The translations under genes were made by a program, and so were the position numbers. Source: an uncultured Endozoicomonas sp. (GTDB lineage Bacteria; Pseudomonadota; Gammaproteobacteria; Pseudomonadales; Endozoicomonadaceae). From it: 64,000 bases of DNA. Positions 27,027-36,469 of the stretch are shown piece after piece (the stretch's first letter is position 1; each line of letters starts with the position of its first letter). The stretch is taken from NCBI RefSeq assembly GCF_947495845.1, contig NZ_CANMAO010000001.1, positions 62,001-126,000 on the forward strand, read 5' to 3'. Under the pieces are notes generated by a model. The model was not told where the DNA came from. It saw nothing but the letters and a program-made list of their open reading frames with translations, and searched no databases.

Positions 27027-28118
27027 TCAGGCCGTATAAGGCTCTGTACCATTAGGCACATAAACCCCTTCACAGCGCTCAAGAAATTCCTGGCTCATGC
27101 TCCGTGGATTATAAAACTGCTTATACCAGATACGGGCTTTCATAAAAGGTCCGTCACTTGGGATAAACATACCGTTTAGGCAAGGTGCTTTGTTTGTCCA
27201 CACTTCAAAATCCTGCATAAAGGCCAGTTTACTGGCGTGCTGAAATTGAGCTGCAGCAATGCCATCTTCTACTGTGACTTCTTCATTGCCATTAGGCGAC
27301 TTCACCAGTAAGGCGTGCCATACGCGAATTTTTCCATCTTCAACCGGTGTGTGGTTGATCATCAGGATAGACTCGTAGAACCCGGTAAGATGTGAAATCA
27401 ATACGCCAGGTCCGTGATATACCGTATTGGTATGAAGCACCGGACTTGCACCATCTTCACCGACCAGAGTTCTGTGAGGTCCACACTGGCGCTGAATGGC
27501 ATAGATGCCGGAGAATTCGTTCTCATAGCGCTGCACGGTCGAGCCGTGGATCGGACTTAAGTGTCCATAGTCGCATATGTTATCAATGACTTCCTGGGGG
27601 TGCTGCTCCAGCTCTCCGAGGTCATCATACTTCCACTGTACCCAGGCTTTATCATCCCATTCTGGCAGGCTTGGGTGATCCCAGTCGGGCTTGCCGTTTT
27701 CCGGATCGTGCCATACCCAGATAGCGCCCAGGCTTTCTTTGACTGTCCATGTACGAACGCAGGCTTTTTTTGGAATGGGGCCTGAGTGGTATGGAATATC
27801 ATCGCACTCACCTTTGTCGTTGAAGCGCCAGGCATGATATGGGCAGCGAATGCTATCGCCTTCAATGTTGGTGCCCCCACCGTCGATAATCACATAGGAA
27901 GTGTCGTTTGGTGCAGCAAGATGAGTTTTCATATGAGGACAATAAGCATCCATCAACACAGGCTTACCCGTTGCACGACCACGATACAGGGCAAGTTCCT
28001 GACCAAAAAAACGAATGGCCAAAGGCTTATGGGTATTGATGTCTTCGGAGGTTGCAATCATGAACCAGCCGCGGGGGAAGGTATACTCCCCGATTTTGTA
28101 ATCAGCCGTTGTTGCCAT
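27027..28118 (-). CDS. kshA: Rieske oxygenase, KshA-like 3-ketosteroid 9-alpha-hydroxylase
   Basis: 363 residues. The Rieske cluster ligands are CPHM near 60 and CPYHAW near 93. The mononuclear iron site is HLSPIH near 187-192 (HxxxxH), with a candidate Asp in MQDFEVW near 305. KshA with reductase KshB hydroxylates C9 of ketosteroids, which with KstD opens ring B. The steroid context and length fit KshA, but related Rieske steroid enzymes cannot be excluded. No KshB-like reductase gene is in the window. Downstream of an MFS gene (52-bp gap), so co-transcribed. Leader AAAATAAGAAAGAAGGAG. Confidence 0.8.
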   Translation of the reverse strand: MATTADYKIGEYTFPRGWFMIATSEDINTHKPLAIRFFGQELALYRGRATGKPVLMDAYCPHMKTHLAAPNDTSYVIIDGGGTNIEGDSIRCPYHAWRFNDKGECDDIPYHSGPIPKKACVRTWTVKESLGAIWVWHDPENGKPDWDHPSLPEWDDKAWVQWKYDDLGELEQHPQEVIDNICDYGHLSPIHGSTVQRYENEFSGIYAIQRQCGPHRTLVGEDGASPVLHTNTVYHGPGVLISHLTGFYESILMINHTPVEDGKIRVWHALLVKSPNGNEEVTVEDGIAAAQFQHASKLAFMQDFEVWTNKAPCLNGMFIPSDGPFMKARIWYKQFYNPRSMSQEFLERCEGVYVPNGTEPYTA

Positions 28119-28170
28119 AGTGAGTCGCTCCTTCTTTCTTATTTTTGTTTCGCTTTTTATGAATAAAATA

Positions 28171-29541
28171 TTACTGACTTTGTAAATCAGCCATGCGCTG
28201 CTTATAAGGTGTTAATGCCAATTTGTAGAACACGACAGATAACGTAAATAAAACAAGGGTTGTGCAGGCTAGTGCATACTTCAGCCCATCATCTCCGAAG
28301 GTGCCGGACAATTGATCGCTGAGAATGCCGGTGGTTAATGGGCCAAGGCCTGCACCAAACAGTGTGATGAGGAGGTTAAGCACAGCTGCGCCCGTTGCCC
28401 GCTGTCTATCTGTCGTCACATGGCTGATAGCAGCGTAGGTTAGCGTGGGCCACCAACTATTAAAGAAACTGAACACTGCTGCGAAGATAATGGCTTGTGG
28501 CAATAAATAGCCGCCGAAGCTGAATGATTTTTCTGCTGGCCATAGCAGGAAGGCGAGGGCAAATGGCAGGCTGATTAGTAGCCCAATCAGTGGCAAGCGA
28601 ACCTGCCAACGCGCATCCTTCTTGGTCAAACGATCACAATACCAGCCACTGAATGTGGAACCAATCACCGCCAGTACACCACTGGATAAACCAAAGATCA
28701 GCCCTGCCTGAGCGAGGGACATATCCCAGTTTCGCACCATGAACGTCGGCGTCCAGATACCGAAGGAGTAACCGGCCATGCCGGCCGCAGCGGCTCCCAG
28801 GCTGATCGGAAGAAAGCCTGGAATACGACAAATGGCTTTTAATTGTTCAATAAAAGGCGTTTTCTGTGCACTCTCTTCATTGTTAAGCGCCGCAGCTTGT
28901 GACTGAGGATTATTCACGCCACCACGACCCGGGTCGCGGGCGATAAGGCGAAGTGCCAACGCAAGGACGATGCCTGGTGCACCAAAAATGATAAAGACGT
29001 AACGCCAGCCGAACTCCTGCGCAATCCAGCCACCCAGCACCATGGCGGCGAGTACGCCAATGTGAGGTCCCATCATCAGAACACTGATGGCCAGGGAGCG
29101 GCGTTCTTTTGGATAAAGATCAGAAACCATGGAAACAGAAGGTGCCATGCCGCCTGCTTCACCCACTGCAACGGACATACGGGCGATAAACAACTGCCAG
29201 AATTGACCAACCATGCCACAGGCCATGGTAGCCAAGCTCCATAATGAACAGCAGATGGCGATCATATTACGGCGATCAGCGCCCTGATCGGCCAGTCGTC
29301 CCAGAGGTAAACTAAGGCCGCCGTATAAAATTGCAAAGGCCAGTCCACTGATCAGCCCCATCATGGTGTCTGATGCACCAAACTCCTGTTTGATCGGCTC
29401 AAGAACGATGGCAATGACATTGCGATCAATAAATGAAAAGACATAAATCAATGCAAGCAGCACAAGTGTGAGATGAGTTCGCCATGCAGGACGATCATTG
29501 CTGGACACTTCCGGTGCTGCTTCAACAGCGGTATTTTGCAT
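28171..29541 (-). CDS. MFS transporter, spinster-like
   Basis: 456 residues with about twelve membrane helices and MFS motifs (YVFSFIDRNVIAIVL in helix 1, GRLADQGADRRN in the loop after helix 2, WRYVFIIFGAPGI). This subgroup often carries organic acids or lipids. It heads the MFS-kshA operon under palindrome B, so uptake of a steroid or export of an intermediate is a fair guess. The substrate cannot be read from sequence. Confidence 0.85.
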   Translation of the reverse strand: MQNTAVEAAPEVSSNDRPAWRTHLTLVLLALIYVFSFIDRNVIAIVLEPIKQEFGASDTMMGLISGLAFAILYGGLSLPLGRLADQGADRRNMIAICCSLWSLATMACGMVGQFWQLFIARMSVAVGEAGGMAPSVSMVSDLYPKERRSLAISVLMMGPHIGVLAAMVLGGWIAQEFGWRYVFIIFGAPGIVLALALRLIARDPGRGGVNNPQSQAAALNNEESAQKTPFIEQLKAICRIPGFLPISLGAAAAGMAGYSFGIWTPTFMVRNWDMSLAQAGLIFGLSSGVLAVIGSTFSGWYCDRLTKKDARWQVRLPLIGLLISLPFALAFLLWPAEKSFSFGGYLLPQAIIFAAVFSFFNSWWPTLTYAAISHVTTDRQRATGAAVLNLLITLFGAGLGPLTTGILSDQLSGTFGDDGLKYALACTTLVLFTLSVVFYKLALTPYKQRMADLQSQ

Positions 29542-29634
29542 TGGGCACCTATTGTTATTTTTCTTTTACAGAATGTAATTCAACTCTGTTTTTTACTGTG
29601 CACGACAAGGATTCACTATATGCTCTGCTATGAA

Positions 29635-29654
29635 CATCGTCCTTATGGACGTAG
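29635..29654. promoter_or_regulatory. Putative steroid-regulon palindrome, site B
   Basis: CATCGTC-CTTATG-GACGTAG matches the consensus at 12 of 14 positions; the core CGTCC-TTAT-GGACG is a perfect palindrome. It lies between the divergent MFS-kshA operon and the MBL-fold gene. Confidence 0.6.
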
Positions 29655-29679
29655 TTAAGAACGCTGTAATTTCATTTAT

Positions 29680-29693
29680 TTGATCCAGGTCAA
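29680..29693. promoter_or_regulatory. FNR/CRP-type box candidate
   Basis: TTGAT-CCAG-GTCAA matches 9 of 10 positions of the FNR/ANR box TTGAT-N4-ATCAA. It lies in the same divergent promoter as site B. A chance match is possible; oxygen control would make sense for oxygenase genes. Confidence 0.3.
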
Positions 29694-29792
29694 AAGTAAT
29701 TACTTTGGGGCTCTGTTCGAAGAACAATCGATCAATAAAAAGCGATTAATAAATTGCAGAGCCTTCTGGAAACGGACTGTCCGAGGTTGCCA

Positions 29793-30866
29793 TTGAGCAC
29801 AACAGATGTGAAGACGGAAAAGTCCCGGAAAGTAAGGGAGCGGGAAGCATTGGAATATCCCCATACGGCACCGGAAGCAGATGGCTCAGTTGTGCAGTTG
29901 GCGGATGGATTGTTGTGGGCTCGTATGCCAATGCCAGGGTCGCTATCCCATATCAACGTCTATCTTCTCGAAGATCATGATGGTTGGTGGATAGTAGACA
30001 CTGGTCTCTGTTCTCAGGAGATCAGTAACCTGTGGTTGAAAATTACAGAGACCGTTTTTTCGGAAAAACCATTGAAGGCGGTCATCTGTACCCATTTTCA
30101 TTATGATCATGCTGGTCAGGCGCGGTGGCTTAGTGAGTATTTTAAAGTGCCGGTGTACATGACCCATGGTGAGTATTTCACGATGCGTGTCTTTTTTTCC
30201 AGGCATCAGGAACTGGGTGGATCAGATCAGTATCGGTATTACCAAAAAGCTGGGCTTGAAGATTCGTTGATCAAGGATATTTTCAGAGTTTGTTCTGATG
30301 ACCCTTTTATCATTGACGGTCCATCGTCTTTTATTCGTTTGAGTGAAGGGCAAACGCTCAATATTGGTGATAGGGCGTGGCAGATAGTCATTGGTAATGG
30401 GCACTCTCCAGAGCACGCTTGTCTTTATAGTGAGCAAGATAAACTGCTGATTGCCGGTGATCAGTTGCTGCCAACGATCAGCTCCAACGTGCTGGTCACG
30501 GATATTGAGCCATATGGCAATCCGTTGGCTTTCTGGATGGATTCATTGGATCGGCTCGATGGGCTTCACCGGGAAACACTGGCTTTACCAGCCCACGGTC
30601 TTGTATTTCTCAATATTCATGAGCGAACGGCGCAGTTGAGAAACCATCACATAAGGCAGCTGGAGATTATTCGTAAGAAAATGCTGCGAGTAAGCAGTGC
30701 AACGACTTATCAGGTAATGGGTTGGCTATTCCGTCGCCAACTGTCTCCGATGGATCAAATTCTGGCGGTGGGCGAAACATTGGCTCATATAAACTGGTTG
30801 ATCGAAAATAAAGAACTTACGCTTAAGACTGATGAAAATGGTGTAAACCAATACTCAATAATTTAG
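29793..30866 (+). CDS. MBL-fold metallo-hydrolase
   Basis: About 357 residues. The metal motif THFHYDHAGQ (HxHxDH) sits near residue 110. Further ligands are likely in NGHSPEHACL, AGDQLLP and LPAHG, so the binuclear zinc site looks complete. I favour TTG 29793 (GAGG six bases upstream); the frame opens at TTG 29754 without a ribosome site. The family includes thioesterases, lactonases and glyoxalases. Next to CoA ligases a CoA-thioester or lactone hydrolase is plausible but unproven. Divergent from the MFS-kshA operon. Confidence 0.8.
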   Translation: MSTTDVKTEKSRKVREREALEYPHTAPEADGSVVQLADGLLWARMPMPGSLSHINVYLLEDHDGWWIVDTGLCSQEISNLWLKITETVFSEKPLKAVICTHFHYDHAGQARWLSEYFKVPVYMTHGEYFTMRVFFSRHQELGGSDQYRYYQKAGLEDSLIKDIFRVCSDDPFIIDGPSSFIRLSEGQTLNIGDRAWQIVIGNGHSPEHACLYSEQDKLLIAGDQLLPTISSNVLVTDIEPYGNPLAFWMDSLDRLDGLHRETLALPAHGLVFLNIHERTAQLRNHHIRQLEIIRKKMLRVSSATTYQVMGWLFRRQLSPMDQILAVGETLAHINWLIENKELTLKTDENGVNQYSII

Positions 30867-31004
30867 AAATATCAAAAAGCGGTGAGTAAAAAGGAAGGCT
30901 CACGCTAAAAAAGAAAATGGCTTTCGATACTGTCGTGGCTACATTTTCAGAATAAAAATAAGAATTAAAAAAGAAACACAAAAATAATAACAAAGGAGCA
31001 AGTC

Positions 31005-32705
31005 ATGCAGTTTATTGACCGGTTATCTCAGGCGCGGGCTACTCTCGTTTCGCCGGGTGCACCTTTTGAACTGAGTGACATAACCACGGAGCGTGGTGTT
31101 TGTCAGATATACAAAAACGCACCCCAGACATTGATCGATGTTATTCGAGCAGCGCGAAATGGCGATGTTCAGAAAGAGGGAAGTGCGCTGTTTCTCTCTT
31201 ATATGCACGACCATTGGTCTTACGAGCGGTTCTTTAATGCGGTGGATTCAGTGGCTGGCTGGCTTCATCAGCAAGGTATTCAGCCAGGGCAGCGTGTCGC
31301 TATTGCTATGCGGAATCGTCCGGAGTGGGCGGTTGCATTTATGGCTACGGCGATGATTGGTGCTGTGCCTGCCCCGCTGAACAGTTTTGGTCTTGGGGAA
31401 GAGCTGGTTACCGCCTTGAGTGACCTTCAGCCGGCTCTGTTTATATGCGACCACGAGCGTTTAAACCGGTTGAAAGCAGAAAGTGTTGCGCCGTCCTGTG
31501 AGGTCCTGCTGGTCGGTGATGAGGTTGAAGGCATTTCTACATATGCCTTTGCTGATGTCGTTAGCGGGTATCAGAGAGAGCTGCCTGAATTGAACCTGAC
31601 CGGGGATGATCCCGCCCTGATTCTCTTTACATCGGGTGCCACCAGTCGCGCAAAAGTGGTGGTCTCTTCCCAGCGTGCGGTTTGTCAGGCGTTGTTTAAT
31701 ATCGATTATATTGCGGCATTGTCGGGTATGAGTTCACCGGAGTTGGTGGGCAAAATCATGGCAAAAGCAGCTCCCCAAGTATTGTTGACTGCTGTTCCCC
31801 TTTTCCATGTCAGTGGTTTGCATGCCCAGTTGCTCACTGCCATGAGGTCCGGCAGACGAGTTATCTTCATGCACCGGTGGGATTCTGAAACGGTGATTGA
31901 ATTGATTAAAACGGAGAGGGTTACTCAGTTTAATGGCGCGCCATCCATGGTGTTGCAGTTATTGAGACAGCCTGAGTTTAAAGAGGTTGGACAAAATCTG
32001 TCCGGCCTTGGTTTTGGTGGTGCGGGCATCCCCAGCAGTACTATTGAATTTGTGTTGGATAATTTAAAAGATCAGATGGTGGGCATTGGTTATGGTATGA
32101 CTGAAACCAATGGCGTTGCCTCTGCAGGTTCTGGTGATATCTTCCGTCATAGTCCTGAAGCGGCAGGTGTCGTATCTCCGATCATGCAAATACGCACCTG
32201 TTCACCGGAAGGTGAAGTGCTTCCCGAAGGGGAAACCGGTGAAATTCAGATGAAGGGCGCTGCGGTTATGGATGGTTATTTCAGTAACCCGGATGCGACC
32301 AACAGTGCTTTTACCCGCGATGGCTGGTTGAAAACGGGTGATCTTGGTTATTGCGATGAACACGGGTATCTCTACATTGTTGACCGCTTAAAAGATGTTA
32401 TTAACCGGGCCGGTGAAAACATTGCTGCAGCGGAAGTGGAATCCTGCCTGATGCAGCATGACGAAGTGCTGGAGGCTGCCGTTTTTGGTGTGCCTGATGA
32501 GGCAACCGGTGAAGCGGTGGTCGCAACCGTTCATGTTGAAAATACTGAGGCGCTGTCTCCAGAGGACCTGAAGACGTTTGTCGCCAGTCATATTGCGGCC
32601 TATAAAGTGCCCGCCATTATTAATTTGCAGACGGATGCACTTCCCAGAAATCCGACCGGTAAAATCCTGAAAGCTGACCTCAAAAAAGCGTTTCAACAAG
32701 CGTAA
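31005..32705 (+). CDS. AMP-forming acyl-CoA ligase, steroid cluster
   Basis: 566 residues of the ANL superfamily. The ATP loop reads LFTSGATSRAKVVVS, unusual against the common TSGTTGxPKG. GYGMTETNGVA, the hinge DRLKDVINRAGENI and the terminal lysine region PRNPTGKILKADL are standard, so it is likely active. It probably activates a steroid side-chain or ring-derived carboxylate. It follows the MBL-fold gene by 138 bp and has an AATAATAACAAAGGAG leader. It is one of three ligases in the region, each from a different subgroup. Confidence 0.88.
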   Translation: MQFIDRLSQARATLVSPGAPFELSDITTERGVCQIYKNAPQTLIDVIRAARNGDVQKEGSALFLSYMHDHWSYERFFNAVDSVAGWLHQQGIQPGQRVAIAMRNRPEWAVAFMATAMIGAVPAPLNSFGLGEELVTALSDLQPALFICDHERLNRLKAESVAPSCEVLLVGDEVEGISTYAFADVVSGYQRELPELNLTGDDPALILFTSGATSRAKVVVSSQRAVCQALFNIDYIAALSGMSSPELVGKIMAKAAPQVLLTAVPLFHVSGLHAQLLTAMRSGRRVIFMHRWDSETVIELIKTERVTQFNGAPSMVLQLLRQPEFKEVGQNLSGLGFGGAGIPSSTIEFVLDNLKDQMVGIGYGMTETNGVASAGSGDIFRHSPEAAGVVSPIMQIRTCSPEGEVLPEGETGEIQMKGAAVMDGYFSNPDATNSAFTRDGWLKTGDLGYCDEHGYLYIVDRLKDVINRAGENIAAAEVESCLMQHDEVLEAAVFGVPDEATGEAVVATVHVENTEALSPEDLKTFVASHIAAYKVPAIINLQTDALPRNPTGKILKADLKKAFQQA

Positions 32706-32723
32706 TAGTCCACTTTGACGATG
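32704..32723. promoter_or_regulatory. Putative steroid-regulon palindrome, site H
   Basis: AATAGTC-CACTTT-GACGATG matches the consensus at 12 of 14 positions. It overlaps the stop of the ligase gene and lies about 270 bp upstream of kstD; a fold-back element of about 190 bp separates them. Confidence 0.55.
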
Positions 32724-32742
32724 AGTCAATTTCACCAGACAG

Positions 32743-32930
32743 CGCATGATGCCAAGGGTCTGTTGACGTTTCGTTGCGAGGCTCAGTGACTCAGAAAAAT
32801 GTCAACCGCGCGAAAGGCTTGTGAAGTGCGTAGTCATTCTACGCCGAGCAAGTCTGACAAAGCGGGGGGCATTTTTCTGAGTCACCCGCTGAGCACGCAA
32901 CGAAACGTCAACAGACCCTGACATCATGCC
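32743..32930. repeat. Fold-back element, about 188 bp
   Basis: Two arms of about 60 bases are imperfect reverse complements. The core of each arm, GGTCTGTTGACGTTTCGTTG, is exact, and the inner ends (TGACTCAGAAAAATG) also pair. It fills most of the gap before kstD. A degenerate piece of the right arm recurs at 58853-58886. Confidence 0.8.
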
Positions 32931-32991
32931 TGCTCTCTCTTCATGCCAAGAGCCTGCAAATAAAGAATAAAAATAAAGGGGGGAGATTCGG

Positions 32992-34764
32992 ATGAAATCT
33001 CAAGTGGAAGTGCCTCAGGAACGCGATGCGATTGCTGACGTTGTCATTGTTGGTTCTGGTGCCGGTGCATTGTCGTCCGCTATTTTTGCAGTGGATCAGG
33101 GGTTATCCGTTCTGGTCATTGAGAAGAGTGATAAGTATGGCGGCACATCGGCCATTTCTGGCGGTGGTATCTGGATTCCCAATAACGACCAGTTCAAAAA
33201 GAAAGGTGGAAATGACAGTTTTGAAAAAGCGATGGTCTATCTGAACGCGTCGACTCGCGGCAAGGTGGAAGAATCAAAGCTGCAAGCCTATCTGGAATCC
33301 GCACCCAGAATGGTGCGTTATCTGGAGCAGAACAGTCGAGTCCGATACGCCGTTGCGGAAAAATACCCCGATTATTACCCTGAGCTTCCTGGCGCACTTC
33401 CAGGTGGCAGAACGCTGGATCCTGAGTTGTACGACACCAGCGCGCTGGGTGATGAGCTGAGCAATCTGCGTGAAGCCTCACCGACCACATTGTTAATGGG
33501 TAAGATCGCCTGGACTGCCCGGGATGCCCATAAGGCTGTGTCCAAAGAGTCCGGCTGGCGTTTGATGATTCTGTGGAAAATGTTGCGATATCAGTTGGAC
33601 TTCCGCTGGCGCAAAAAGCACGAGACGAAACGTGATCGTCGTGCAGCGCTGGGCAGTGCGCTGATAGCATCACTTCGCCATTCTATGCTGGATCGCGATA
33701 TTCCCCTTTGGCTCAACACTGACTTTGAAGACTTCATTGTTGAAGATGGTCGTGTATCTGGCGTCATGGTGAAACATGACGGTAAGCCCTTGCGAATCAG
33801 TGCTCGCAAAGGTGTGATTATGGGTGCTGGTGGTTTTGAGCAGAGTCAGCAGCTCCGGGAGCAATATCTGCCTAAGCCCACCAGCGTTGAGTGGAGTGCA
33901 ACACCAGAAGGCCAGAATACCGGTGCCGGATTAATTGCCGGGCAAAAGCTTGGCGCTGCAACGGATCTTTTGGACTGGGCCTGGTGGACGCCCACCATGC
34001 AGGTACCGAGAGAGAAAAAAGCTCGACCTCTGTTTGTTGAGCGAGCATTTCCTGGTGCCATTATGGTGAATGGTGAAGGCCAGCGTTTTGTGAATGAGTC
34101 CGAGCCTTATCTTGAATGCGGTGATGCCATTTATCGCGATAACCAGAAGACCGAAGGTCAATCATTACCAGCCTGGGTCATTTTTGATGGTCACTTCCGC
34201 TTCAATTATGCCATGGGCCCTTTAATGCCAGCGCAGATAATGCCCGATAGTCGTCTTCCCAAGGCATGGCGTCAGTCTCTGTATTGGAAAGCGGACAGTC
34301 TGGATCAACTGGCGGAAGCGATTGGCGTGAATCCAAAAGGCCTGAATACGACGGTGGATCGTTTTAATCAGTTTGCTGAAGATGGAGAAGATAAAGATTT
34401 CCAGCGAGGTGCCAATGTATTTGACCGCTATTACGGTGACCGCAATGTAAAACCCAACCCTTGTCTGGCGCCACTGCGTAAAGGGCCATTTTATGCCATG
34501 CGTGTTGAGCCCGGTGATATCGGCACTAAAGGCGGACTGGTAACTAACGAACATGGTCAGGTAGTACGAGAAGATGGTTCTGTTATCGGTGGCCTTTACG
34601 CCATTGGCAACACCGCAGCTTCCGTGATGGGAACCAGTTATCCGGGAGCAGGTTCAACCATTGGTCCGGCCATGACTTTTGGCTACATTGCTGCTCATCA
34701 TATTGCAGCAGTTAAACCGAAAGGCATTCGTGAGCCTAGGGTTGAAGAGGAAGCTGTTGCATGA
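32992..34764 (+). CDS. kstD: 3-ketosteroid dehydrogenase, KstD-like
   Basis: 590 residues. An N-terminal FAD-binding motif (VVIVGSGAGALSSAI) is followed by EKSDKYGGTSAISGGGIW. The C-terminal signature (GPFYAMRVEPGDIGTKGG and SYPGAGSTIGPAMTFGYIA) is characteristic of 3-ketosteroid dehydrogenases, which put a double bond into ring A. The Tyr in GPFYA matches the expected catalytic position. Delta-1 activity is the default call; delta-4(5-alpha) relatives look similar. It starts a five-gene operon (kstD, KstD-like, fadD3, hsaB, hsdA) with GGGGGGAG upstream. Confidence 0.9.
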   Translation: MKSQVEVPQERDAIADVVIVGSGAGALSSAIFAVDQGLSVLVIEKSDKYGGTSAISGGGIWIPNNDQFKKKGGNDSFEKAMVYLNASTRGKVEESKLQAYLESAPRMVRYLEQNSRVRYAVAEKYPDYYPELPGALPGGRTLDPELYDTSALGDELSNLREASPTTLLMGKIAWTARDAHKAVSKESGWRLMILWKMLRYQLDFRWRKKHETKRDRRAALGSALIASLRHSMLDRDIPLWLNTDFEDFIVEDGRVSGVMVKHDGKPLRISARKGVIMGAGGFEQSQQLREQYLPKPTSVEWSATPEGQNTGAGLIAGQKLGAATDLLDWAWWTPTMQVPREKKARPLFVERAFPGAIMVNGEGQRFVNESEPYLECGDAIYRDNQKTEGQSLPAWVIFDGHFRFNYAMGPLMPAQIMPDSRLPKAWRQSLYWKADSLDQLAEAIGVNPKGLNTTVDRFNQFAEDGEDKDFQRGANVFDRYYGDRNVKPNPCLAPLRKGPFYAMRVEPGDIGTKGGLVTNEHGQVVREDGSVIGGLYAIGNTAASVMGTSYPGAGSTIGPAMTFGYIAAHHIAAVKPKGIREPRVEEEAVA

Positions 34765-36452
34765 GTTATACGACAGAAATACTTCCACCAATTCACATCG
34801 AAAGGCCGGAGTCTGCTCAATGGGGTAAGGTCTGTGATGTACTTGTGATTGGTTGGGGAGCTGCCGGGGCTTGTACTGCATTAGAAGCTAAAGCCAATGG
34901 CGCCGACGTCATTATTGCTGATCGCTTTGATGGTGGTGGCGCATCGGCTAAAAGCGGAGGTGTCGTTTATGCCGGCGGTGGAACAACGCAGCAGCAGAAA
35001 GCTGGATATAAAGATTCTCCTGAAGCCATGTTTGAATACCTTAAACATGAGACCCAAGGCGTTATTTCTGATGAAACGTTGAAACGTTTTTGTGACCAGA
35101 GCCGTGACAATCTGGCCTGGTTGGAATCAAAAGGCACACCCTACAGCCATGAAGTTCCGCCGAGTGGAAAGACCTCGTATCCACCGGATGGTTACTATCT
35201 TTATTACTCCGGGAATGAGCAGGTTCCCGCGTATCAATCCAGTTATCCACATGCGCCCAGAGGCCATCGCACGGTTGGGAAAGGTCATGGCGGTGTGGTG
35301 CTGTATCATCACTTAAAAGAAGCCTGTCTGAAAGAAGGCATCAAAACCATGACTCAATCTGCAGCTAGACGACTGGTGATAGATGGTTCTGGCCAAGTCA
35401 TTGGTGCCGAGATGATGTGTATTCCTGCAGACACACCAGAAGCCCGTTTGCATCATAAGCTTTCTGCCCGAGCAGAGAAGTTGCAGAACCTGTCCCCCGC
35501 CTATTGCGACCGTTTAAGACGACGAGTGGCTGATATTGAGCAGCAGCATGCTAAGCCGATGCTTGTACGTGCGCTCAAAGGTGTTGCCTTAACCACCGGT
35601 GGCTTTATTTTTAACCGGGAGCTGTTGAAACAGCAGGCGCCGAAATACACACGAAACTTCAAAATTGGCGCTACGGGTTGTGATGGTAGTGGTGTGCGCC
35701 TAGGTGCCAGTGTCGATGCCTCATCAGACCGTATGGACAGAGTGTCGGCCTGGCGTTTTATAAATCCTCCCGGTTACTGGCCTAAAGGCATAGTGGTGAA
35801 CTCACAAGGTAAACGCTTCTGTAATGAAGAAGTGTATGGCGCAACGCTGGGTTATGAAATGTGCGAGCATCAGGAAGGCAAAGCCTGGCTGGTGCTGGAT
35901 AAAAATCTGCGTTGGGCTTCAATCAAGCAGTGCCTGTTTGGAGGCTACTGGTGGTTTCAGTCGGTTCCCGCTTTGGTGTTGATGATTCTGGGTGCAAGAA
36001 AAAGCAAAACTCTTGAGGCGTTAGCAGCAAGGTGTGGCATGGATGCAGAAGCGTTTAAACGTGATATTGATGCTTATAACCAGGCAATCGCCCATGGTGA
36101 AGTGGATCCTTTTGGTAAATCAAAAGACTACAGTCTTCCAGTAAAACAAGGGCCGTTTTATGCGCTGGATATCTCCGTGAAAAGTCCGGTGTTTCCTCTG
36201 GGCTCGCTGACCCTGGGCGGCATGAATGTGAACGAAGAGACCGGTCAGGTTCTGGATGATCATGGTAATGGCATTAATGGTTTATACGCCGCTGGACGTG
36301 CAGCAATTGGTATTCCGTCCAATCTTTATATCAGTGGATTATCGCTTGCAGACTGTGTGTTCTCTGGTCGCCGGGCGGGGCAGTCCATGGCTGGCCTGGA
36401 AAAGAAAATGAGCAGCGTTAGTAAACCTCCGATCGAGGCCGCTGTTGGATAA
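34761..36452 (+). CDS. KstD-like FAD-dependent dehydrogenase, possible delta-4 enzyme
   Basis: 563 residues of the same fumarate reductase/KstD flavoprotein superfamily. The FAD motif is VLVIGWGAAGACTAL, then RFDGGGASAKSGGVVYAGGG. The C-terminus (GPFYALDISVKS, GLYAAGRAAIGIPSNLYIS) differs clearly from the upstream KstD. It overlaps that gene by four bases (ATGA), so the two are made together. A division of labour between ring-A delta-1 and delta-4 (5-alpha or 5-beta) desaturation is plausible and would suit saturated steroids such as bile acids. Specificity is inference. Confidence 0.82.
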   Translation: MSYTTEILPPIHIERPESAQWGKVCDVLVIGWGAAGACTALEAKANGADVIIADRFDGGGASAKSGGVVYAGGGTTQQQKAGYKDSPEAMFEYLKHETQGVISDETLKRFCDQSRDNLAWLESKGTPYSHEVPPSGKTSYPPDGYYLYYSGNEQVPAYQSSYPHAPRGHRTVGKGHGGVVLYHHLKEACLKEGIKTMTQSAARRLVIDGSGQVIGAEMMCIPADTPEARLHHKLSARAEKLQNLSPAYCDRLRRRVADIEQQHAKPMLVRALKGVALTTGGFIFNRELLKQQAPKYTRNFKIGATGCDGSGVRLGASVDASSDRMDRVSAWRFINPPGYWPKGIVVNSQGKRFCNEEVYGATLGYEMCEHQEGKAWLVLDKNLRWASIKQCLFGGYWWFQSVPALVLMILGARKSKTLEALAARCGMDAEAFKRDIDAYNQAIAHGEVDPFGKSKDYSLPVKQGPFYALDISVKSPVFPLGSLTLGGMNVNEETGQVLDDHGNGINGLYAAGRAAIGIPSNLYISGLSLADCVFSGRRAGQSMAGLEKKMSSVSKPPIEAAVG

Positions 36453-36469
36453 ACGGCAGGGAACGAATA

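Noticed and set aside
30878-30906. Hairpin AGCGGTGAG/CTCACGCT after the MBL gene
   Set aside because: One bulge, followed by an A-tract and not a T-tract on the coding strand; not convincing as a terminator.
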